This document shows, in pieces, positions 34,255 to 42,559 of a stretch of DNA of 48,357 nucleotides. The position numbers and the translations under genes were made by a program. Source of the stretch: Candidatus Nitrotoga sp. BS (GTDB taxonomy: Bacteria; Pseudomonadota; Gammaproteobacteria; Burkholderiales; Gallionellaceae); NCBI RefSeq assembly GCF_927797785.1, contig NZ_CAKMLL010000045.1, positions 1-48,357 of the forward strand, read 5' to 3'. Below the pieces are notes generated by a model. The model did no database searches. It had not been told where the DNA came from and saw only the letters and a list, made by a program, of their open reading frames with translations. Position 1 is the stretch's first letter, and each line of letters begins with the position of its first letter.

Positions 34255-35586
34255 TCAGCCACCGATATCCATCAACAAAGGCGCGAACAATGCTGCGATA
34301 CCGAGGAAGGAGAAGAAGCCGACGATGTCGGTCACTGTGGTGAGAATGATCGAAGACGCGGTGGCCGGATCCTGACCGATACGTCGCAGCAATATCGGTA
34401 CCAGAGCACCGGCCAGGCCAGCAGCGAACATCGAGATTACCATCGCCAGCATGATCACGCCAACTAACGCCAGGGAGCGGCTCCATACGAAGACCACCAG
34501 CCCGGTAGTGGCTGCCACCGCGATGCCGTTCATGACGCCCACCAGAGCTTCCTTGCCCACAACGGCCGGCCAGTGACGCAGACTTATTTCACGAAGCGCC
34601 AGGCCGCGCATCGTAACGGCCAGGGCTTGCGCGCCAGCATTGCCCGACTGGCCGGCGACTACCGGCAGCAGCACCGCTAGCGCAGTAATTTGCGCGATGG
34701 TGGTTTCGAACAACCCCACCACGGCTGAGGCAAGAAAGGCCGTCAGCAGGTTGATCTGCAACCATGGCAGGCGCTTTTTCACCGCGAACATCGGTGACGA
34801 CAACGCACGTTCGTCCGGGCTGGCGCCGACCATGGTCTGGATGTCGAGACTGGTCTCTTCCACGACGGCAGCCATCAGTTCGGCCTGTCGGATGACACCG
34901 ATAAAACGTCCGCTGATATTGACAACCGGCAACACGGTGATCGGCTGCTCCTGCAAGGTCTCAACCACCTCCTCGCGCGGATCCAGATCACCGACCTGCG
35001 CAACGATGGCGCGTGTAATGTCGGACAGCGGCAGATCACGGTTGGCGAGCGCCAGATCCTGCACTTCGACGCGGCCAGTCAAGCGCCCGTCGTCGTCGAC
35101 GACGAAAAGTTCGCGCAGACCGCTACGCCGTAACTGGCGCAGCCGCTCGACGGCTTCGGCGACTGTCATGCCGCTACGCAGAGGGCTCACGCGCGGATCC
35201 ATCATTCGGCCAGCGCAGTCCTCCGGGTAGGCGAGCAGGCCACGTAATTCGTGCGCCACCTCCGCGTGCAGACGCTTCAGCCATGCCTCGCGCTGCGCCG
35301 CATCCAGTTGCGTGAGCGCAGCTATGCTGACCACCGGCTCGGCCTCGGCCAACAGGTGCTCGGCCAGCGGTACAGGCAATTGCTCTAGCACCTGCACCGC
35401 CACGTCCGGCGCCAGTGCCTGCCAGGCACGCAAGGCTGCGTGCGGCGGCTGCCCAGCCAGTAGCACGGCAGCTTCGTCGGTCGGCATGGCTTCGAACAGG
35501 CGCGCCGCTTCCTGCGGGTAGTCAAGCAAGAAGCGGTGGGTTAGTGCTGCGTCGGCCGGCTCCATGAACAGTGTGTCAGCTGCCAT
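34255..35586 (-). CDS. mgtE: MgtE-type magnesium channel
   Basis: The 443-residue protein has an MgtE N domain (about 15-120: YPQEAARLFEAMPTDEAAVL, AGRMMDPRV), two CBS domains (about 130-260: SGLRELFVVDDDGRLTGRVE and TVLPVVNISGRFIGVIRQAE) and five membrane helices. LPVVAGQSGNAGAQALAV and IILTTVTDIVGFFSFLG mark the pore; the Asp in TVTDIVGF is the conserved magnesium ligand. It is the last gene of a leftward trio and overlaps the previous gene by 11 bases. The trio is visibly richer in G and C than the genes on both sides, which suggests transfer. Confidence 0.9.
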   Translation of the reverse strand: MAADTLFMEPADAALTHRFLLDYPQEAARLFEAMPTDEAAVLLAGQPPHAALRAWQALAPDVAVQVLEQLPVPLAEHLLAEAEPVVSIAALTQLDAAQREAWLKRLHAEVAHELRGLLAYPEDCAGRMMDPRVSPLRSGMTVAEAVERLRQLRRSGLRELFVVDDDGRLTGRVEVQDLALANRDLPLSDITRAIVAQVGDLDPREEVVETLQEQPITVLPVVNISGRFIGVIRQAELMAAVVEETSLDIQTMVGASPDERALSSPMFAVKKRLPWLQINLLTAFLASAVVGLFETTIAQITALAVLLPVVAGQSGNAGAQALAVTMRGLALREISLRHWPAVVGKEALVGVMNGIAVAATTGLVVFVWSRSLALVGVIMLAMVISMFAAGLAGALVPILLRRIGQDPATASSIILTTVTDIVGFFSFLGIAALFAPLLMDIGG

Positions 35587-36487
35587 TCGAAGACCTCGTT
35601 GCGCTGGTATCCACTTCGTTTAGCGGTAGCGCCGGTGCTACTCGAGGCAACAGGAAAAGCCCGCCATCAATCAAGCCGGACAAGGCCTGCCAGTAACCGC
35701 GCGTGAGCATCCCCGCCAAGCTCGCATCGCCCTCGCTTCGGATGCCGGGCGATGTGGCTTGTTTCAGCGCCCGAGCCAGTGCATCGCGTGTGAGCACGCC
35801 CACAAGTCGATGGTTCGTCTCCACCACCGGCAATAGTGAAAATTGCTCCCAGCCAGGATGTTCTGCCGTGCCCACGAGTGGCGCATGGGCCGCCAGCACG
35901 ACGCTCGGGCGTCGCATCAGCGTGGCCAAGGTGGTCTCGCCCGGCGCCTGTATCAGCGCCTGGAGAGACACCGTACCCGCAAACCGGAGCTCGCCGTCCG
36001 CGACGAACAGCAAGGGGTGCGCGGGCGGTGCCACACGCACGTGCGCCAATGCATCGGCGGCGCGTGTCTTGGCACTCAGTGTGACCACGTCCGGATCGGC
36101 CCAGGCACCCAGCGTGTCTTCGGCATAACCGAGCAACAGGGTCGAGGCCAACGCTGCGACGGTTGGCAACCCGCTAATAAGGGTCTGCCTCCGCAGCTCC
36201 GGCAAGTGGCGCAGAAGCGCCACCGTCGGCTGGGTACCCATATTGGCCAGCAACTCCAGTGTGCGTGCATCTTCCAGTGCCGCAATATAAAGTGCCGCCC
36301 GATTGGGTAGCATCGCAGTCAACACTGCGGCCCCTACCCGCGCTGGTACGCGGGCAAACAACTGTGCTGCGTCGCCTGCGGGCAGTGCTTCAAGCACGCG
36401 TGCGGCTTGCGCCGGGTGCCCGCGCATGAAAGCTAAGCTGAGTGGATGATCTCGTGACTCCGCCATCGCGCGCCGCTCAGTTGGCAT
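35576..36487 (-). CDS. MgtE-N/CBS protein lacking the channel domain
   Basis: The 303-residue protein resembles the soluble half of MgtE: an N domain (about 10-130: RGHPAQAARVLEALPAGDAA, LLRHLPELRRQTLISGLPTV) and a CBS pair (about 140-260: AHPLLFVADGELRFAGTVSL, FSLLPVVETNHRLVGVLTRD). It ends with a short hydrophobic stretch (ALSGLIDGGLFLLPRVAPAL) and has no pore. It overlaps the mscS-like gene upstream by 11 bases and mgtE downstream by 11 bases, so all three are cotranscribed. It may act as a regulatory subunit sensing magnesium or nucleotides; that is inference. An alternative ATG is at 36466. Confidence 0.75.
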   Translation of the reverse strand: MPTERRAMAESRDHPLSLAFMRGHPAQAARVLEALPAGDAAQLFARVPARVGAAVLTAMLPNRAALYIAALEDARTLELLANMGTQPTVALLRHLPELRRQTLISGLPTVAALASTLLLGYAEDTLGAWADPDVVTLSAKTRAADALAHVRVAPPAHPLLFVADGELRFAGTVSLQALIQAPGETTLATLMRRPSVVLAAHAPLVGTAEHPGWEQFSLLPVVETNHRLVGVLTRDALARALKQATSPGIRSEGDASLAGMLTRGYWQALSGLIDGGLFLLPRVAPALPLNEVDTSATRSSNGS

Positions 36488-37298
36488 CCGTGCGGGCGAA
36501 GATCACGATCGCTTCGTCATGATAGACGCGACCGGGCAGCAGAATACGGCCGTTGTTAGTCTCGAGCACTAATGAAGTGGCTGTGACATCGACGATGTAC
36601 CCTTCGTGGCCAGCGACGAGCACGCGCTGTCCGAGTTGCAACGCCTGACGCATGTAGAACGCGCCGATCAGGTTGGCGACGTAGCCGCGCGCGCCCAAGC
36701 TGACAGCAAGTGCCACGCCGCCAAGCACCGTTGCCACGATAACCGCAGCCAGGATTGCAACCCACGTGACCTTAAGTCCGACCTGGTCTGCCCCGACCAA
36801 CAGCGCTACCGCCAGCGTCGCGCCTTGTGCAAGGCGCGACAGCGCCCGGCGCTGTGGCGGTGCCAGCCGCGTGGCGGTGGCCTGCACAAGATCGCCGAAG
36901 AAGCCGGACAAGACGAATCCCGCGACAACTATCAGCAGCCCGGCAGCCAGAGCAGGCAGATGCTCGAGTAATCGTGCCAACCAGTCCGTGAAGTATTGCA
37001 GTCCGAGCATCTGCGTCGCTGCAGTGACGAAAAACAACAACACCACCCAATACACAACCCCGCCGAATACAGCGGCCGAGCGCCTAACATCCCAGCGGGA
37101 CTGCCCTGTGCTGCGACTTACCAACGAGTCCAACAGCGTGACAGCTCGGCGGGTAGCGATTCGCAGCAACCGAGCCAGCGCCCAGCCAACCAGCAGCAGC
37201 GCAAGGGCCCCGAGAAACTGTGGCAGGTGCTCCATCAGCCGTTCAGCCGAGGCAGTAAACATGCGATTCAGCGAATCTGTAAAATTGTCCATGGGCAC
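36477..37298 (-). CDS. MscS-family small-conductance channel
   Basis: The 273-residue protein has an N-terminal helix, membrane segments PQFLGALALLLVGWALARLL, GGVVYWVVLLFFVTAATQML, ALAAGLLIVVAGFVLSGFFG and VTWVAILAAVIVATVLGGVA. A MscS-type pore helix and beta domain follow (SLGARGYVANLIGAFYMRQA, LQLGQRVLVAGHEGYIVDVT, TSLVLETNNGRILLPGRVYH). MscS channels open on membrane tension; this compact type lacks the large C-terminal cage and resembles MscS-like YnaI/CmpX relatives. It heads the GC-rich operon with two MgtE-related genes, so a role in magnesium or osmotic balance is plausible. Confidence 0.82.
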   Translation of the reverse strand: MPMDNFTDSLNRMFTASAERLMEHLPQFLGALALLLVGWALARLLRIATRRAVTLLDSLVSRSTGQSRWDVRRSAAVFGGVVYWVVLLFFVTAATQMLGLQYFTDWLARLLEHLPALAAGLLIVVAGFVLSGFFGDLVQATATRLAPPQRRALSRLAQGATLAVALLVGADQVGLKVTWVAILAAVIVATVLGGVALAVSLGARGYVANLIGAFYMRQALQLGQRVLVAGHEGYIVDVTATSLVLETNNGRILLPGRVYHDEAIVIFARTDAN

Positions 37299-37606
37299 AT
37301 TCTACCTCAGTGAAGTAATTTTCCGACTAAACAGCAGAATAACCGTCACTTTCAAATAGCCAGATACGCTTCCAATATCCTTCACGGCTAAAGGGCAACT
37401 CTAAATACGTAATATGGGCAACATCTAATTTCATCGCTGGATCTTTATTTTGTTTTCATTTTAAAAACGGCATTTGCACGGCGACTAAATTGGCGGAATT
37501 GGCAGTGCAGTGCGCATCTATAGAGACGCATCCGTCTTGACACAGGCGTAATGTAAAGCAGATTAATGGTTACAATTCGATATCCTGTGTAACTTTATAC
37601 TTAAAA
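37299..37606. other. Divergent promoter region of the MscS operon and the Lon-like gene
   Basis: About 308 AT-rich bases between divergent genes. I see no riboswitch-like structure, no repeat copy and no gene. Promoters for both directions must lie here, but no single pair of boxes stands out. Confidence 0.4.
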
Positions 37607-40027
37607 ATGCTGATCTCAAACCTGGCTGCCGCCGATCTTCGCTTCACCATCGATCCCGATTCGCTTGGGTTCTCTGACACTTCAGAATTGCTGCCATATT
37701 CACTACCCTGGATCGGGCAGGAGCGTGCAGAAATGGCCGCACACTTTGGGCTAGGAATGGATCAACCAGACTACAACCTGTTTGTACTGGGTGAGGTCGG
37801 CAGTGGCCGTTCTTCGTTGCTCAGGCAAGCGATGCAGGCGACCGCTGCAATTAAGGCGGTACCGCCCGACTTATGCTATCTGCACAATTTCGATGCGCCG
37901 GAAAGACCGCAGGCTTTATGTTTGCCTGCCGGGCAGGGACGTCTGCTGCGCCAACTCATGACCCGGATGACGAAATCCTTGCAGACGGAAATACCACAAT
38001 GCTTGGCGGGGCAGGATTTCAAAGCTGAAAGCGCACGCATTGAAAAAACCTACAAGGATGAAGAAAGCAAAAGCTACGCCGAACTCGAAGCCTTTGCCGA
38101 AGCCCGCAAGTTCGCTATTCAGCGTGAGGCAGGGCGTATGGTTTTTACTTTGCTGGGTAAAAAAAGGCACTTACTTACCGAAGATGAAGTGCTAGTCTTG
38201 CCGAAAGAACACCGAGCTGAAATAGAGCAGGCCGAGCAGGAACTGCGCGCGAAGATTGCCAGCTATTTCGAGAAAACCCGGCCACTGGAACGAGTGATGC
38301 ACGATGCTTTGGCGGCATTGCTGCGCCAAGTGGTAAAGCCGCTGCTGAATCATGAATTACAGGGAATCAGAGATGGATTGATTACAGAGGTCAAAGATCA
38401 CGCCAAGCTTGGCGCATATCTGACGCAGGTCATGCAGGACATACTCGATAATCTGGAGCAGTTCAAGGTTTCCGATACCGACGAAGAAAGTCGGCAGGAG
38501 GCGCTCAGCAAAGTATTATCCCGTTACCGGGTTAATCTGGTAGTGGACAATGATGGCCTGAGCGGTGCACCCGTAATCGTCGAAGACAGCCCATTCTTCC
38601 GCTCACTGTTCGGCTGCATTGAATATCAGACCGAAAACGATATGTTGGTAACTGATTTTACCTGCATCCGCGCTGGGAGCCTGCACAAAGCGCACGGAGG
38701 CTTCCTCATGCTGCATTTACGCGATCTGCTAACTGACGATGTGGTGTGGGAGAAGCTGCGACGCTTGTTGCGTAGCGGCAAGCTGAAAATCGAAGAGCCG
38801 GGTACAGCGCTCACACCGATTACGGCTGTTTCGCTCGAGCCAGAAGCGGTGAATGTTGATGTCAAGATTACTCTGATCGGTTCGCGAGATGAATATTATG
38901 AGTTGCAGGAGAGAGATCCGGAGTTTGCACGCCGATTTCGGGTCAAGGTAGACTTTGCCGAAAGTTTTTTATCCAGCCCTGAAACCCGCCGCGCTTCGTC
39001 AATTTTTATCGCCCACGCTTGCCAGGCGCTGGGACTACCTCATTTTTCCGCCGCCGCCGCGGCTCGTCTGCTAGAGGATTCCCACCGCGAAACGGACGAT
39101 CAGTCTCGCCAAAGCGCAATTTTCTCCCGCACTGAGGCGCTGATAATGGAAAGCGCTGCGCTCTGCCGTGCCCGTGCCAGTCTTTTGGTCGAGGCAGCGG
39201 ATGTAGAAGCTGCACTTCGTGCGCGTATCTCACGCCACAATTACCCCGATCAGCGCTTGCAGGAATCTATTGCCGAAGGTGATGTGTTGATTACGGTGCA
39301 TGGTGAGAAAGTAGGCCAGCTTAACGGTCTTTCCCAGATAGATCTGGGAGATTACCGTTTTGGCTTTCCGCTGCGAATCACTGCGCGCACCTATGCCGGT
39401 GAAGACGGTTTACTCAATATCGGGCGCGAAGTAGAAATGTCCGGGCCTATCCATGACAAGGGCGTATTCATTCTACAGAACTACTTGTCTGCCCTGTTCC
39501 CCCATGTTGCACCGCTCGCACTTAATGCATCAATTGTGTTTGAACAGGATTATTACGGTGTGGAAGGTGATTCTGCTTCCTGTGCCGAATTTTATGTTTT
39601 GCTTTCATCCTTGTCGGGCTTGCCCCTCAGGCAAGGTATCGCAGTAACCGGTGCGGTCAATCAGCACGGAGAAGTGTTGCCGGTGGGTGGAATTAACGAA
39701 AAAATAGAAGGCTATTTTCGCGTCTGTGAAACGGCCGGACTGGACGGAAACCAAGGTGTGCTGATTCCATACCGTAACCGCCGTCATCTGATGCTGGAAC
39801 ACAAGGTCATCGAGGCCGTCGCTAAAGGTTTATTTCATATCTACACTGCAGAACATGCGAGCGAAGGGATAGAGCTGCTTACCGGTTTCCCGGTCGGCAT
39901 CGCGAACGGAACGGGCAATTATCCATATGACAGCGTACTGGGCCACGCCCAGAAAACTTTGCTGGCTTATCGCCGCGCCTGCCAGATGTTGGAACATCCA
40001 AAGGAGGGGCGCAAGCATTTGCGTTGA
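37607..40027 (+). CDS. Lon-like ATP-dependent protease (YcbZ/LonB class)
   Basis: The 806-residue protein has an AAA-type ATPase core and a C-terminal Lon protease domain (about 570-770). The P-loop near residue 65 reads LGEVGSGRSSLLRQA, with Arg in place of the usual Walker Lys, as is normal for this class. A lysine/glutamate-rich coiled segment follows (about 140-225). The catalytic dyad is visible as EGDSASCAEFYVLLSSLSG (Ser) and GGINEKIEGYF (Lys). It lacks the LAN domain of classical Lon. It would degrade selected or damaged proteins in the cytoplasm; its substrates are unknown. No partner gene is coupled to it. The ATG at 37607 has no strong Shine-Dalgarno. Confidence 0.88.
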   Translation: MLISNLAAADLRFTIDPDSLGFSDTSELLPYSLPWIGQERAEMAAHFGLGMDQPDYNLFVLGEVGSGRSSLLRQAMQATAAIKAVPPDLCYLHNFDAPERPQALCLPAGQGRLLRQLMTRMTKSLQTEIPQCLAGQDFKAESARIEKTYKDEESKSYAELEAFAEARKFAIQREAGRMVFTLLGKKRHLLTEDEVLVLPKEHRAEIEQAEQELRAKIASYFEKTRPLERVMHDALAALLRQVVKPLLNHELQGIRDGLITEVKDHAKLGAYLTQVMQDILDNLEQFKVSDTDEESRQEALSKVLSRYRVNLVVDNDGLSGAPVIVEDSPFFRSLFGCIEYQTENDMLVTDFTCIRAGSLHKAHGGFLMLHLRDLLTDDVVWEKLRRLLRSGKLKIEEPGTALTPITAVSLEPEAVNVDVKITLIGSRDEYYELQERDPEFARRFRVKVDFAESFLSSPETRRASSIFIAHACQALGLPHFSAAAAARLLEDSHRETDDQSRQSAIFSRTEALIMESAALCRARASLLVEAADVEAALRARISRHNYPDQRLQESIAEGDVLITVHGEKVGQLNGLSQIDLGDYRFGFPLRITARTYAGEDGLLNIGREVEMSGPIHDKGVFILQNYLSALFPHVAPLALNASIVFEQDYYGVEGDSASCAEFYVLLSSLSGLPLRQGIAVTGAVNQHGEVLPVGGINEKIEGYFRVCETAGLDGNQGVLIPYRNRRHLMLEHKVIEAVAKGLFHIYTAEHASEGIELLTGFPVGIANGTGNYPYDSVLGHAQKTLLAYRRACQMLEHPKEGRKHLR

Positions 40028-40303
40028 ATAAGGAGAGCAGGCTTCAATTGCCGGGATTAAGCTTTGCACCTTAACCGGGGGGCGGTTTGCATTGAACAGT
40101 TTGCGTGTGCAGTGGCAAAACGTACCTGAAATTTAGAATGCGGTGCGTGCAGCATAACGCTCCGATCATGTAAATTCGTGTGGTCGAATTTTACGGTTTG
40201 CAGCGGCAATCCAAAAGCAAGTCCCATGTATCGTCGTAAATGTGTGAAAATAGCGACTGCAAATCTGGCATTTAAATTAATCTTAATTAATAAAGGCGAC
40301 AAA

Positions 40304-40456
40304 TTGGCAAAACCTAATTTTCAATTCGAAAAGCGTCAAAAAGAATTAGCCAAGAAAAAAAAGCAAGAAGAAAAAAAACAGCGCAAACTAGAAGAGAAAT
40401 CCCCGCCTTCCGCAGATCAGTCCGATCACGTTGACGATGAAAGCCCGTCCACCTAA
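40304..40456 (+). CDS. Small lysine-rich conserved protein, TTG start
   Basis: The 50-residue product, read from TTG at 40304, begins AKPNFQFEKRQKELAKKKKQ and ends in an acidic tail (SDHVDDESPST). I recognise this as a common short betaproteobacterial protein that starts M-AKPNFxFEKRQKELAKKKK; no function is known to me, though the charge suggests nucleic-acid or ribosome contact. AAAGGCG lies five bases before the TTG, which decides the start over longer frames. The interval 40028-40303 has nothing else I can name. Confidence 0.7.
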   Translation: MAKPNFQFEKRQKELAKKKKQEEKKQRKLEEKSPPSADQSDHVDDESPST

Positions 40457-40516
40457 ATCAGTACAACGCAGCTTTCGGCAAGTCTGCGGCTTTCTTATCG
40501 GCAAAGCGTGAAGGCA

Positions 40517-41278
40517 ATGTCTGATATCTACACTGATTGCCCCAAGTGCGGATACAAGTTACCGCAACCTTTACCGAGCAATGCCGCTTGCCCTGTCTGT
40601 GGCATTTATTTTTTTAAGTGGCAACCATTGACAGACGTCCCAGTGATCTACGATACCGATCCAGGCACGTCCACTCGCAGTTGGCATAAACGCACGCAGG
40701 ATTTTCTTACTCCCAAGGAACAGATGGATCAGCTATCTTTCTATGGGCGTTGTCTGCTGCTTGTATTTTTGGCTTGGTGGAGCTGGCGACTGTTTGCTTA
40801 CGATTACCGCAGCGGCGAGATTAACGGTTCCTTCATGCACAACATCCTGCTTCCCATTCACGAGGCTGGACACGTGCTGTTTATGCCCTTCGGCCAGTGG
40901 TTCACCATCCTCGGTGGCAGCTTATTCCAGCTGGCATTACCGGGCGGGATTGCCATCGCCTTTATCTGGAAAAATCGCGACAATTTCGGTGCGGCGATCG
41001 GGCTATGGTGGATGAGTGTCAGTTTGATAGACCTTGCACCTTACATTTATGATGCACTGCGACCGCAATTAGTTTTGCTCGGCGGTGGCACCGGCGAAGA
41101 CGGGCCGCACGATTGGATATATTTACTCGACAGCTTTAGTCAGCGCCCCAACGCTCAGCTCTGGGGTGCGCTGGCGCATACGCTGGGTGGCTTGGTTATG
41201 CTTGCCGCACTGAGCTGGGCAAGCACAGTGTTGTGGCGGCAACGATTGAAGTTAAGCAATTCATTGAGCGCCGACTAG
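40517..41278 (+). CDS. Zinc-ribbon membrane protein with M50-like HEAGH motif
   Basis: The protein of about 253 residues starts with a zinc ribbon (CPKCGYKLPQ and CPVCGIYFF). Membrane helices follow (RCLLLVFLAWWSWRLFAY, IAFIWKNRDNFGAAIGLWWM, LAHTLGGLVMLAALSWASTV). In the middle LLPIHEAGHVLFMPFG carries HExxH, as in site-2 (M50-like) metalloproteases. A later Asp (SLIDLAPYIYDA) could be the third ligand. It may be an intramembrane protease or an inactive relative. A GTG lies three codons upstream of the chosen ATG. Its last codons form one arm of a hairpin with the end of convergent yaeQ. Confidence 0.65.
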   Translation: MSDIYTDCPKCGYKLPQPLPSNAACPVCGIYFFKWQPLTDVPVIYDTDPGTSTRSWHKRTQDFLTPKEQMDQLSFYGRCLLLVFLAWWSWRLFAYDYRSGEINGSFMHNILLPIHEAGHVLFMPFGQWFTILGGSLFQLALPGGIAIAFIWKNRDNFGAAIGLWWMSVSLIDLAPYIYDALRPQLVLLGGGTGEDGPHDWIYLLDSFSQRPNAQLWGALAHTLGGLVMLAALSWASTVLWRQRLKLSNSLSAD

Positions 41279-41304
41279 CAGCCTGTCGGTGTCGGCGCTC
41301 AATG
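41262..41304. terminator. Perfect 14-bp hairpin built from the ends of two convergent genes
   Basis: CATTGAGCGCCGAC (41262-41275) and its exact complement (41291-41304) flank a 15-base loop. The left arm encodes the last residues of the zinc-ribbon protein, and the right arm overlaps the stop and last codons of yaeQ on the other strand. It can fold in both transcripts. No T-run follows on either side, so termination may be Rho-assisted, or the hairpin may protect 3-prime ends. Confidence 0.6.
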
Positions 41305-41856
41305 CCCGCGAGTGGATGGTACTTTCAGCTCCACCCGTTCCACCTGCGCACTGTCATTCCCATCGCTCAACCATATCTGCCCATCTTGAATGGTGCATTG
41401 TAACTGCATGTTGCGCTGAGCCAGCTTGGCGATGGCGCGCGTATTTTCCATGGGCAGGTTAATTACACTCAGATTCTTGAGCCGTTCGAATTGACTGCTG
41501 TGTTGTGCGAACCACATATCTGCAACACGGCCGCCATAGGTGTAAACAATTACCTGATCAGAGCGGCCACAGGCTTTACGTATTAGTTTTTCGTCGGGAA
41601 GCCCGACGTCTATCCACAACTCAATCGCACCTGTTAAATCTTTCCGCCACAAATCTGCCTCATCATCAGCGGTCATCCCCTGGCCGAATTCCAGATATTC
41701 ATGGGCGTGCAACGCAAAGGCCAACAACCGCACCATCATGCGCTCGTCTGTTTCAGAAGGGTGTCGTGCAAGAGTCAACGCGTGATCTTGGTAATAGTGA
41801 CGCTCCATGTCTGCGATTTGCAGATTGGCTTTGAAAATAGTTGCTTTAATTGCCAT
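41299..41856 (-). CDS. yaeQ: YaeQ family protein
   Basis: The 185-residue protein is a typical YaeQ: MAIKATIFKANLQIADMERH at the start, HPSETDERMMVRLLAFALHA, WRKDLTGAIELWIDVGLPDE and VIVYTYGGRVADMWF. The fold resembles a PD-(D/E)XK nuclease, with D (AIELWIDVG) and nearby residues at the active-site position, but no biochemical role is established. In E. coli it neighbours arfB (yaeJ), and here arfB lies 43 bases upstream on the same strand, the same arrangement. Full length. Confidence 0.92.
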   Translation of the reverse strand: MAIKATIFKANLQIADMERHYYQDHALTLARHPSETDERMMVRLLAFALHAHEYLEFGQGMTADDEADLWRKDLTGAIELWIDVGLPDEKLIRKACGRSDQVIVYTYGGRVADMWFAQHSSQFERLKNLSVINLPMENTRAIAKLAQRNMQLQCTIQDGQIWLSDGNDSAQVERVELKVPSTRGH

Positions 41857-41899
41857 ATAACTCCTGGATCCATCTCATGCAGAAATGGGCTCTGCCAAA

Positions 41900-42313
41900 T
41901 TATTCCACCACCCGGCCGCGCATACTTTTAGTTGCACCATGCCTGGCTTTGCTGTCCATACGCTTCTTCTGCGAACTGCGCGTAGGTTTGGTTGCACGAC
42001 GGATGGTGGGCAACACCGCGATGCTTTGCACCAACCCTTTCAAGCGTCGCAATGCCTCATCACGATTCTTTTCCTGACTGCGAAATTCCTGTGCCTTGAT
42101 AATTACCACGCCGTCTTTGGTGATACGGTGATCGTGCAGTTCAAGGAGTCGTGCTTTAAATGCTTCCGGTAACGATGAGGCATTGATGTCGAAACGCAAA
42201 TGCACAGCACTGGAAACTTTGTTGACGTTCTGCCCACCCGCCCCCTGAGCACGCACGGCGGTTAACTCGATCTCATGATCAGCAATAATAACGTTGTGGG
42301 AGATATACAGCAT
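41900..42313 (-). CDS. arfB: Alternative ribosome-rescue factor ArfB
   Basis: The 137-residue protein carries the release-factor GGQ motif (RAQGAGGQNVNKVSSAVHLR, GGQ at 26-28) that hydrolyses peptidyl-tRNA. A basic C-terminal tail (RRATKPTRSSQKKRMDSKAR) enters the empty mRNA channel of stalled ribosomes. It rescues non-stop complexes without a stop codon. It sits in a leftward run with yaeQ, an S4 RNA-binding protein and prfC, a small cluster devoted to ribosome function. The start is MLYISHNVIIADHE. Confidence 0.93.
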   Translation of the reverse strand: MLYISHNVIIADHEIELTAVRAQGAGGQNVNKVSSAVHLRFDINASSLPEAFKARLLELHDHRITKDGVVIIKAQEFRSQEKNRDEALRRLKGLVQSIAVLPTIRRATKPTRSSQKKRMDSKARHGATKSMRGRVVE

Positions 42314-42318
42314 GAAAA

Positions 42319-42546
42319 TTATGCAAGCACTGTGATGCGCACGTCGCCTAATGTCACCACTGATCCTGCCCTTATTTTGCAGGTTTTGCGCAATTCCACA
42401 TGCCCGTCCACCGATACGACACCTTCCGCGACCAGCGTCTTACCCGCTCCGCCGCTATCGCACACACCAACCATTTTCAGTAATTGGTTTAGCTCGATAA
42501 ATTCGCCATTAAGCTTGAATTCAAATTGTTGCATGGAAGTCTTCAT
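42319..42546 (-). CDS. S4-domain RNA-binding protein (YbcJ-like)
   Basis: The product of about 75 residues is a single S4 domain: FEFKLNGEFIELNQLLKMVG, SGGAGKTLVAEGVVSVDGHV and ELRKTCKIRAGSVVTLG. YbcJ-like proteins bind RNA and may act on ribosomes. Starts at 42546 (MKTSMQQ) or 42534 (MQQFEF) are both possible; neither has a convincing Shine-Dalgarno, and a TTG at 42555 is less likely. The gene ends five bases before arfB and begins 13 bases after prfC, so it is part of the same unit. Confidence 0.85.
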   Translation of the reverse strand: MKTSMQQFEFKLNGEFIELNQLLKMVGVCDSGGAGKTLVAEGVVSVDGHVELRKTCKIRAGSVVTLGDVRITVLA

Positions 42547-42559
42547 GGTAGACAATTCA

